Assembly: GCF_021654575.1 (NCBI RefSeq)
Contig: NZ_AP024488.1
Location: 5,979,501-6,043,500, forward strand
From: Desulfoluna limicola
Lineage (GTDB): Bacteria; Desulfobacterota; Desulfobacteria; Desulfobacterales; Desulfolunaceae
Direction of reading: 5' to 3'
Length of the DNA: 64,000 nt
The position numbers and the translations under genes are program-made. The notes beneath the pieces are model-generated. The model was not told the DNA's origin and did not search any database. It was given only the letters and a program-made list of their open reading frames with translations. Of the stretch, positions 49,126-55,823 are shown piece by piece. The stretch's first letter is position 1. The number at the start of each line of letters is the position of its first letter.

Positions 49126-50481
49126 TCATTGCCTGGCGTTGTGCAGCTGATCCATGATCTCATCATGACGGGCCTCTGACAGGGGGTAGAACCCGGCGAT
49201 GATAAAGCCCACGATGCTTAAGAGGCAGGGGATAAGGGCGTAGAGGGTTCGCAATGCGAAAATGACCTCGGGGCTTTGAGGTTGGCCGGGGGCATAGCCG
49301 AAAAGCCCTAAAACCCATAGGCCGATGCCAGCGCCAGCTGCACCGGCCATTTTTTTTGCCACAGAAAAGATCCCGATGTACTGCCCTTCCCGACGCTCCC
49401 CGCTGAATGCCTGGTCGTAATCGATGACGTCCGCTGTCAGGGCTGATGGCAGGGCGAGGCCGGCCCCAAAGCCAATGCCTGAGATAAAGACCAGGACCCC
49501 GTACAACCACTCGTCGCCAGCCCCAAGCCAGAACACATAAAAAAAAGCCCCGGTGTTGATGCCCATGGATAGCATCCAGGCCGCCTTTTTTCCGATGCGC
49601 CTGGATACCCAGACCCAGGCGGGAAGCAGGGCGATGCCCGAGACGAAATAGATCAGCAGAAACAACTCCGCATGCGTGGACTCAAGAACATACTCCACAT
49701 AAAAGAGAATCAGGGTGGCAGGCATTTGAGCCGCCACAGCGCTGAATGAAAACGCCAGGAGGAGGATGCAGAAGGGCTTGTTCTGAAAGGTGGTTGCAAG
49801 GCTCTCCCTGAGCTGGAAGGAGGCCCTTTTTTTTGTGGGTTCGGCCTCTTTGACGATGAAAAAACAGACCCCGCAGCAGCAGACAATAAGCGGCGCGTAG
49901 AGGATGGACATGATGAAAAAGACCGCTTGGTCCGCGTCCGGGCCGTTGGTATCCGGCAGGAGGGAGCGGATGACAACCGGGGCCGTAGCGGCCACCATGG
50001 TCCCTGCGATGAGAAAGCCGTCCCGATACCCGAACAGAACGGTTCGTTCGTGGTAGTCATGGATGAGTTCCGGGCCTAAGGCTTCGTAGGGGACCACCGT
50101 CAGGGTCCAGAAGAGAAACACAAGGGCAAGCCAGATGAGGAACCAAACCGTTGTTGCAGGAATTCCCATGGCCGGTGGGTTGAAGAGACACACAATGCTT
50201 GCGGCAAGGAGAAGGGATCCTCCGGCGATGTAGGGGCGCCGCCTGCCGTAGACGGTGGTGCTTCGGTCGGAAATCAGCCCCATCAGCGGATCTGTGATGG
50301 CGTCAAAGAGCCTTAAGCTGAGAAGGATGGCCCCAACCACAGAGATGTTCAGCCCGATGACGTCGGTGTAAAACTTCGGGATGTAGATGTAGATGGGGAT
50401 GCCCACCACGGCCATGGCAAAGGCAGGCAGGGCATAGGCGAGTTTGATGGGAAGGCTTAGTTTTGTTGCCTTAAGGTTCAT
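49126..50481 (-). CDS. GPH/MelB-type major facilitator transporter
   Basis: 451-residue inner-membrane protein with 12 predicted helices. It matches the glycoside-pentoside-hexuronide:cation symporter family: KLAYALPAFAMAVVGIPIYI at the start, LRLFDAITDPLMGLISDRST (the D-P-x-x-G-x-x-x-D cation-site motif), GRRRPYIAGGSLLLAASIVC, and YGVLVFISGIGFGAGLALP with DVIDYDQAFSGERREGQYIG. It is the last gene of an operon with the chalcone-isomerase-like and SRPBCC-SDR genes; its ATG overlaps the preceding stop by 4 bases (ATGA). In this context the cargo may be a lipid or other hydrophobic compound rather than a sugar, which is inference. Confidence 0.87.
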   Translation of the reverse strand: MNLKATKLSLPIKLAYALPAFAMAVVGIPIYIYIPKFYTDVIGLNISVVGAILLSLRLFDAITDPLMGLISDRSTTVYGRRRPYIAGGSLLLAASIVCLFNPPAMGIPATTVWFLIWLALVFLFWTLTVVPYEALGPELIHDYHERTVLFGYRDGFLIAGTMVAATAPVVIRSLLPDTNGPDADQAVFFIMSILYAPLIVCCCGVCFFIVKEAEPTKKRASFQLRESLATTFQNKPFCILLLAFSFSAVAAQMPATLILFYVEYVLESTHAELFLLIYFVSGIALLPAWVWVSRRIGKKAAWMLSMGINTGAFFYVFWLGAGDEWLYGVLVFISGIGFGAGLALPSALTADVIDYDQAFSGERREGQYIGIFSVAKKMAGAAGAGIGLWVLGLFGYAPGQPQSPEVIFALRTLYALIPCLLSIVGFIIAGFYPLSEARHDEIMDQLHNARQ

Positions 50482-51059
50482 TGCGGTCCCAGCAATCTGT
50501 TTCTGAAACGTTTATCGATGGGGTTCGGTCCGATCCAGATGGAAAACATGGCCCGGGCGAAGTCAGCCCCTTCAAATGTTCCCAAGAGGGCGCCGTTCAG
50601 GGACAGGTCCAGGCCCTTTTCAGGGACGTAGGTCAGTGCGTAGCGGTCCTTGGGGACAACCGTTTTGTAAGCCAGACAGAGGCGATCCAAGGCAGGAGCA
50701 ATGCGGGAAAGGGTTTCAGTATCGGTGTTCTTCTCCACCATTTTACGCGTGGCATCGGCGAAATCCTCGGCTTCGATGGTCTGGAAGTACTCAAGAACCA
50801 GGCGCTTGGGGACATCTGATAACACGTCATCGGAGCGGACATTCTCAGGCATGTACAGCCCACCCGCATAGGCTTTGATGAATTTCAGGTACCGTAACGA
50901 GGCAACGCCCCGGAGTTTGAGTCTCTCTTCGCCCACCTGGTAACTCAAGGCAAATCGGACCTCGTCGATGGTGGCGGCAGGCTCCAGGGCGTGGGCGGAA
51001 AACACCGTGATTAAAACAAGCGCGATGGCTGGGAAGAGATGTTTGATCGGTGACATCAT
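50478..51059 (-). CDS. Exported chalcone-isomerase-like protein
   Basis: 193 residues with a signal peptide (HLFPAIALVLITVFSAHA). The mature part resembles the bacterial chalcone isomerase-like family: VGEERLKLRGVASLRYLKFI, KAYAGGLYMPENV, DVPKRLVLEYFQTIEAEDF and LNGALLGTFEGADFARAMFS, ending IWIGPNPIDKRFRNRLL. Plant and bacterial relatives bind fatty acids or flavonoids; most bacterial exported members have no measured activity. Two ATG codons in tandem (51059 and 51056) can start. Co-transcribed with the SDR fusion upstream (158 bases, filled by a family A repeat) and the transporter downstream (4-base overlap). Confidence 0.78.
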   Translation of the reverse strand: MMSPIKHLFPAIALVLITVFSAHALEPAATIDEVRFALSYQVGEERLKLRGVASLRYLKFIKAYAGGLYMPENVRSDDVLSDVPKRLVLEYFQTIEAEDFADATRKMVEKNTDTETLSRIAPALDRLCLAYKTVVPKDRYALTYVPEKGLDLSLNGALLGTFEGADFARAMFSIWIGPNPIDKRFRNRLLGPQ

Positions 51060-51084
51060 TGACCTTAATTTAAGGGGTTAATAT

Positions 51085-51210
51085 GCCTCCGGCGGCCCTG
51101 CCGGGGGCCAACCTTTTGAAAAGGTTGCCAAACAGGTTTTGGCTGTTGAGCCGCAACCAGCTTTCAATGTTTTTAGCCCAACGTGGCTTCGCCCCCCTCG
51201 CCGCGGAGGC
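51085..51210. repeat. Family A repeat inside the SDR-CHI-MFS operon
   Basis: GCCTCCGGCGGCCCTGCC, CCAACCTTTTGAAAAGGTTG, a diverged middle, then CTCGCCGCGGAGGC. It ends 8 bases from the stop of the SRPBCC-SDR gene. Confidence 0.7.
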
Positions 51211-51217
51211 ATGCGTT

Positions 51218-52645
51218 TTAGCTGAATAGATACCGCCTTTCATGCTCTTCCAGGGCCCTCCAGAGTTGCCTTCGTTCGTCGTCTGTTTCCCGGGTGCCGG
51301 GGAAGACATGGGTGAGGTGGGGCCGCCTGTCGAGCCAGAACAGGCCGGAGCACTGCCCGGGCTCCATGGCTGAGGCCAGCCAGACGATGGTGTCGGAACC
51401 TTGCTCAGGGGTTCGCAGCAGGGGGCGGATCCGCTTGTGAAACCGGGGCAGGGATGCGGCAAGCCCTTGGGTGTCGACCCACCCGGGATGCATGGCATGC
51501 ACAGCGATGTGTTTGAGCTGATCGGCCCAGAGCTCGGTGAGGATGACAAGGCTCCGCTTGGCCCAGGCGTAGGCGGTGGCTCCATCATAGGGCTGGCATC
51601 TCATTTCCATGTCGTCCACATGGACTTTTTGGGTATACATCCCTCCGGATGAGACGTTGACGATCCGAGGGCTTTTTGCGCTTTCCAACCCTTTCAGGAG
51701 GAGGCGGGTCAGGATGAAGGGGCCCAGAAGGTTGATGGCAAAGGAGCGTTCAAGGCCTTCGGGGGTTTCCGCATGCTCGGAGAACAACGCACCGGCGTTG
51801 TTGATCAACACATCAACGATTGGTTTGTCGTTCAGGATCTCTTTTGCGACCCGTGTCACGTCGGCCATGAGGCTTAAGTCCGCGATGTAAAAATCGATGG
51901 TCTTGTTGCCTGTTTTTTGGATGAGCTCTTTCTGGGTGGCAAGGGCCTTGTCCCTGTTCCGGGCAATAAAGGTCAGTCTGGCCCCCCGCTGCGCAAGCCC
52001 TAAAGCCGCCGCTTTTCCGATGCCCGCTGTGGCCCCGGTCAACACCACGGTTTGCCGGGTCAGGCTCTCCGCGTTGGCCCTCCAGAACACGTTGCTTAAC
52101 CTGTACCCCCATTTGCTGAATCCCAGTGCGCCGGGTATGAGCAGGCGATCGGCAGCCACATCCACAGGGTGCACCCCTGTGGAAAAGAGAGACACGGACT
52201 GGGGAACCCTGGCAATGGGGGAGAGGGCTTTTTTCATGCCTGCCATGGATGTCTTTCCGATGAGAGACAAGGCCGGTCGTATGATTTTTTGAAGGCGGGG
52301 AGAAAGGGATGAAAAGGCAAAGGATGCCGTGTAGCTCACCATTGTCCCGTGATCGTTTGGCGACAACTCTATCGTATCGGTCACGGCAAAGGAGTCGCCT
52401 TCGCCCTTGAGAACCACCCTGCATGGGGGCTCGTATTCGGTGATGGTGTAGATCATATGAATGGGGATGAACAGGTAGCGCAAGGTCAGCTCAAAGGATG
52501 TCCCCACCTGAACCGGCCCATCCGAGAGATTCACCGACGTCAACACGCCTGGATCCCACTGCTCAATATTCGTGAAGTTACTGAGATAACGAAAGACATC
52601 GTCAATGGGCCTGCAAACAGTGACTGCTTCCTTGATTTCAACCAT
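51218..52645 (-). CDS. Fusion of an SRPBCC lipid-binding domain and a short-chain dehydrogenase/reductase
   Basis: 475 residues. Residues 1-150 form an SRPBCC (START-like) hydrophobic-ligand domain: VCRPIDDVFRYLSNFTNIEQ, WDPGVLTSVNLSDGPVQVG and VSYTASFAFSSLSPRLQ. From about 195 an SDR domain begins: TVVLTGATAGIGKAAALGLA (NAD(P) site), VDVLINNAGALFSEHAE, VNVSSGGMYTQK (catalytic Ser) and GATAYAWAKRSLVIL (Tyr-x-x-x-Lys). It ends in a C-terminal LFWLDRRPHLTHVFP segment typical of DHRS12-like SDRs. The fusion suggests that the bound lipid is handed to the dehydrogenase. First gene of the operon. Start ATG 52645 follows AGGAAAGGGAAG. The substrate is unknown. Confidence 0.87.
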   Translation of the reverse strand: MVEIKEAVTVCRPIDDVFRYLSNFTNIEQWDPGVLTSVNLSDGPVQVGTSFELTLRYLFIPIHMIYTITEYEPPCRVVLKGEGDSFAVTDTIELSPNDHGTMVSYTASFAFSSLSPRLQKIIRPALSLIGKTSMAGMKKALSPIARVPQSVSLFSTGVHPVDVAADRLLIPGALGFSKWGYRLSNVFWRANAESLTRQTVVLTGATAGIGKAAALGLAQRGARLTFIARNRDKALATQKELIQKTGNKTIDFYIADLSLMADVTRVAKEILNDKPIVDVLINNAGALFSEHAETPEGLERSFAINLLGPFILTRLLLKGLESAKSPRIVNVSSGGMYTQKVHVDDMEMRCQPYDGATAYAWAKRSLVILTELWADQLKHIAVHAMHPGWVDTQGLAASLPRFHKRIRPLLRTPEQGSDTIVWLASAMEPGQCSGLFWLDRRPHLTHVFPGTRETDDERRQLWRALEEHERRYLFS

Positions 52646-52705
52646 GATCTTCCCTTTCCTGTTTATGCTCCGCGCTCTCGCTTGCCAGGTTCGTCATATT
52701 CGGTG

Positions 52706-53006
52706 TGCCTCCGGCGGCAAGGTGGGGGCACCTTGAAACCCGATGGCGAATGCGTGGAAGGTCAGCGTGATGCAATCGCTTTTGAGGCATTCGCGCGGAG
52801 AGTACGGAATTGCAACCGTCCTTATAGAAGAGACCTGTTTCATTTTTCGGTAACGACAGCGCCTCAATCTCGTCTTTCCCGGCTGTCCGCGGGGGCTGAC
52901 GTGCCAGGTCAGCCTTTATGGTGCGCTTCATGGTCGTGTTGGCAGATCGAGCGACCGGGGATCCATATTTGGAAGATGACAGCGGTTGACGCTCCTTTTG
53001 ACCGTC
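52706..53006. repeat. Composite repeat (family A short form + family C)
   Basis: GCCTCCGGCGGCAAGGTGGG, GGCACCTTGAAACCCGATGG, GGCATTCGCGCGG, then the family C unit at 52871-52966 and a tail GCGGTTGACGCTCCTTTTGA. Close relative of the composite at 15704. Confidence 0.7.
52871..52966 (-). repeat. Family C repeat
   Basis: CGTCTTTCCCGGCTGTCCGC, GCTTCATGGTCGTGTTGGCA and GCGACCGGGGATCCAT. Lies within the composite at 52706. Confidence 0.65.
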
Positions 53007-53273
53007 GACTGTGATTTAGTTAAAGCTCTGGAAGACTGTTGAGGCAGGCCTGACATGGGTCGAAGCTATAGGTTTCGATCAGCGTGATTGATGTGGCTCG
53101 CTAATTATAACAGCAAGGGTGAATGGACACCATGATGAAGAGAGGGGGGCAAAGGCAACGGGTGAATTTCTTGGGGCGAAAAGAGACGCTCATTGCCCTG
53201 TCATGTAAGGCTCCCAAAGCGTTGATAAAAAAATGGGCGCCTGTGAATAATCCACGCAGGGTGCTTTTTAGCA

Positions 53274-53302
53274 TTGAAATGGCCGGGGCCATCGGGTATA
53301 AG
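53274..53302 (+). promoter_or_regulatory. Promoter of the tRNA-His/tRNA-Arg pair
   Basis: TTGAAA at 53274-53279, a 17-base spacer containing GGCCGGGGCC, then TATAAG at 53297-53302. The first tRNA starts 16 bases later, a normal leader length. Confidence 0.7.
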
Positions 53303-53318
53303 CGTCTTGGTTTTTGTG

Positions 53319-53394
53319 GTGGGCGTAGCTCAGTTGGTAGAGCCCCGGATTGTGGTTCCGGCTGTCGCGGGTTCAAGCCCCGTCGCTCACCCCA
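53319..53394 (+). tRNA. tRNA-His (anticodon GTG)
   Basis: Full cloverleaf. Acceptor GTGGGCG pairs with CGCTCAC; D arm GCTCAGTTGGTAGAGC; anticodon arm CCGGA-TTGTGGT-TCCGG with GTG at the anticodon; T arm GCGGG-TTCAAGC-CCCGT. CCA is encoded (53392-53394). The extra G at 53318 opposite C73 is the G-1 expected for tRNA-His. Confidence 0.95.
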
Positions 53395-53403
53395 TACCAC
53401 ATT

Positions 53404-53480
<77 letters not shown>

Positions 53481-53493
53481 TTTTGGAAGACTC

Positions 53494-53524
53494 AAGGCCC
53501 CTTCTGCGGAAGGGGCCTTTTTTG
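53494..53524 (+). terminator. Intrinsic terminator of the tRNA operon
   Basis: Perfect 11-bp stem AAGGCCCCTTC / GAAGGGGCCTT with a TGCG loop and a T run directly after. Thirteen bases behind tRNA-Arg. Confidence 0.9.
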
Positions 53525-53562
53525 TTTTCTGGGAGGCATCGCTGGCTAACGACCATCCCGAA

Positions 53563-54729
53563 TTATGGGGCAATGGTTTTAAACACGACAAACCGCCCCC
53601 CTTTGACCTGAATGATCTCAGCGCTCTTTACTGGGTCACCGCTTCCTTGAAAATGCATGGCTCCGGTTACACCGGTGTAGTCCCGAATTCCTGCCAGCCC
53701 TTGGCGGATGGCTTCCGGGTCGGTGCTCCCCTGCTCGCCGATGACGTCGAACAGAAGGCCCAGGGCGTCGTAGATATGGGCGGCATTGTCGTTGGGGTCC
53801 ACCTTATAGCGTTCACGGTAGGACGCCAAAAAATCTCGATTCTGAACGCTGTCCAGGTCAAGGGCATAGTCGGTGCTGAAGTATCCACCTTCCAGGGCAG
53901 TGCGGTCTTTTCCGGTTTCAACCCCCCACCAGTCGTCCCCGCCCAGAAGCTGTATTTCGATGCCGGCCTTGCGCGCCAGCCTTGCCTGCCGGGGCACCTC
54001 ATTGCCGTAGTTCGGCAGGAACAGGAGTTGGGCACCACTGGTCCGGATGGCCTCGAACTGTCGGGTCCACGCCTTTTCTCCCGAGATATAGGGCTCAAAG
54101 GCCACCACCTGGCCCCCTTTTTCCTCAAACTGCTTCTTGAAGAGGCCGGCCAGGCTGCTGCTGTCACCGCTGGTCACCTCGAAGAGTACGGCGGCTTTTT
54201 TTGCGCTCAAATCATCGAAGGCAAAGCGTGCAAGGGCCTCTGCCTGGAAGGCATCGCTGAAGATGGTTCGAAACGTATATCGTTTGCCGGCAGTGATCTC
54301 GGGATGGGTTGCCATGGATGTGATAAACGGAATGTGCTGGCTTTCGGCAAGGGCGGCAACCGGAATGGCGACCTGATTGCGGGGGGCACCCACAAGGGCT
54401 GTCACGTTGTATCGGGTAATGAGCTTCCGTGCGACATTCAGCGCGACCTGTGGGTTGCCCTGGCTGTCGGCAAAGGTCAGGGTGACCTTTAACGTCCGTC
54501 CGTTAACCGTCAACCCGCCCTTGTCATTGACGTCGCTGGCCGCAAGCATGGCTCCGTTGACGTAGGATTTCCCCCATCTCGCATCCGAATCCCCGGTGAG
54601 CGGTGCGATGACGCCGATCCTTACCTCCGACGGCTGGGGAGGGGGGGCGCAGGCAGAGAGTCCCCCTGCCAAAAGGCTCAACATCAGGGCGGGCCAGAAC
54701 AGGGATGAAAAAAAACGCAGCTTTAACAT
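53563..54729 (-). CDS. Periplasmic binding lipoprotein, Leu/Ile/Val-binding type
   Basis: 388 residues. A lipoprotein signal peptide with lipobox LSAC (SLLAGGLSACAPPP) predicts attachment to the outer face of the inner membrane. The rest is a type I periplasmic-binding fold: VRIGVIAPLTGDSDARWGKS, GAMLAASDVNDKGGLTVNG, YNVTALVGAPRNQVAIPVAA, FITSMATHPEIT, YRTIFSDAFQAEALARF-like strings, and AAHIYDALGLLFDVIGEQG. Such proteins normally feed branched-chain amino-acid ABC transporters, but no permease or ATPase gene is near. Start ATG 54729, 16 bases after the response-regulator stop, so it belongs to the two-component operon and may be its sensor subunit. Confidence 0.87.
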   Translation of the reverse strand: MLKLRFFSSLFWPALMLSLLAGGLSACAPPPQPSEVRIGVIAPLTGDSDARWGKSYVNGAMLAASDVNDKGGLTVNGRTLKVTLTFADSQGNPQVALNVARKLITRYNVTALVGAPRNQVAIPVAALAESQHIPFITSMATHPEITAGKRYTFRTIFSDAFQAEALARFAFDDLSAKKAAVLFEVTSGDSSSLAGLFKKQFEEKGGQVVAFEPYISGEKAWTRQFEAIRTSGAQLLFLPNYGNEVPRQARLARKAGIEIQLLGGDDWWGVETGKDRTALEGGYFSTDYALDLDSVQNRDFLASYRERYKVDPNDNAAHIYDALGLLFDVIGEQGSTDPEAIRQGLAGIRDYTGVTGAMHFQGSGDPVKSAEIIQVKGGRFVVFKTIAP

Positions 54730-54745
54730 GGTCTTTCCTTTGAAT

Positions 54746-55726
54746 TCATGGGGCAAGGGTCGACAGATAGGTTTTCAGGTTTGTTTTCTTGTTGTTCAGT
54801 CCCAGTTTCTTTCTGATATTGTGCCTGAAGTTTGACACGGTGCTGATGGAGAGGTTCAGATGCTCGGCAATCTCCTTGGTCCCCTTGTCCTGTCGGATCA
54901 GGTCCGCAACCTTGATTTCCGTGGGGGTCAAGTCAATGTATTTCGAGGAGATGCTGTTGCGGATCGGCACCACCAGCTCGTTGAGGTTTGTCTCAATAAT
55001 TTTGAGGCACGTTCTGTGCTCTTCCTCACCTGCCGTTTTTCCCATCTGCTCGAGGTAGGGGGTGACGTATTTTTTCAGGTTGACCGCCATGTTGTCCTCT
55101 ATGGCTCGTTTCTCAAGGTCCCTGTGATCCAGCATGGCCTTCAGGGCCTGATTTACCTCCTCAAGATGCCGTGATTTTTCCCTCAACTCTGCCGTGCGCT
55201 CGGCCACCTCCTGCTCCATCTGATCATGCTTTTCCTGCAGCATCGCTTCCACGCGCTGGCGCTCGATGATTTCATGATGGAGGAGCCTGATTTGTTCCTT
55301 GAGTTGCTTTTTGAGTTTGTAAAAGCCCAGATGGGTCCGGACGCGGGCCAGGACCTCTTCAAATTGAAACGGTTTCGTGATGTAGTCTGCGCAGCCAAGG
55401 CCGAAGCCTTTGACTTTGTCTTCCGGGTCATCCAGGGCACTGATAAAAATAACGGGAACCTCTGCGGTTCGCCCGTCCGTTTTCAGCCGACGGCATACCT
55501 CGTACCCATCCATGCCCGACATTTTGATATCCAGAAGGATCAGGTCGGGCAGGGAGCGCTCCACAGCGCCCAGTGCCAGAGACCCCTTGGACGCCGCATG
55601 CACCTTGTATCCGGCTTCTGTCAGTAATTGCACAAGAATCCTGAGGTTCTCCGGGTTGTCGTCGACCACGAGAATATTTCCCTCAGCATGATTCAAGCTT
55701 CCTGAAAGGGTTTGGTCCATCTCCAT
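54746..55726 (-). CDS. Response regulator with coiled coil and LuxR-type DNA-binding domain
   Basis: 326 residues. REC domain (about 15-135): ILVVDDNPENLRIL, phospho-acceptor Asp in DLILLDIKMSGMDG, FISALDDPEDK and DYITKPFQFEEVL. A long coiled coil (about 140-215) with AERTAELREKSRHLEEVNQA follows. A helical region leads to the C-terminal LuxR helix-turn-helix (LTPTEIKVADLIRQDKGTKE, IAEHLNLSISTVSNFRHNIR). Start choice: ATG 55726, seven bases after GGAG; an in-frame TTG further upstream is less likely. It lies between the hybrid kinase and the binding lipoprotein genes on one strand. Confidence 0.88.
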   Translation of the reverse strand: MEMDQTLSGSLNHAEGNILVVDDNPENLRILVQLLTEAGYKVHAASKGSLALGAVERSLPDLILLDIKMSGMDGYEVCRRLKTDGRTAEVPVIFISALDDPEDKVKGFGLGCADYITKPFQFEEVLARVRTHLGFYKLKKQLKEQIRLLHHEIIERQRVEAMLQEKHDQMEQEVAERTAELREKSRHLEEVNQALKAMLDHRDLEKRAIEDNMAVNLKKYVTPYLEQMGKTAGEEEHRTCLKIIETNLNELVVPIRNSISSKYIDLTPTEIKVADLIRQDKGTKEIAEHLNLSISTVSNFRHNIRKKLGLNNKKTNLKTYLSTLAP

Positions 55727-55747
55727 GTTGCATCTCCACAAAGCAAA

Positions 55748-55805
55748 GCCTCCGACAGCCAGGGGGTGATCCCCTGGGCCCCATAAGGCGAGTGCATAAC
55801 GGGTG
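55748..55805. repeat. Family A repeat fragment between kinase and regulator genes
   Basis: GCCTCCGACAGCCAGGGGGT, GATCCCCTGGGCCCC and AAGGCGAGTGCATAACGGG. A shortened copy of the form seen at 36994. Confidence 0.6.
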
Positions 55806-55823
55806 TCTTTTTGGGCAAGGCCC

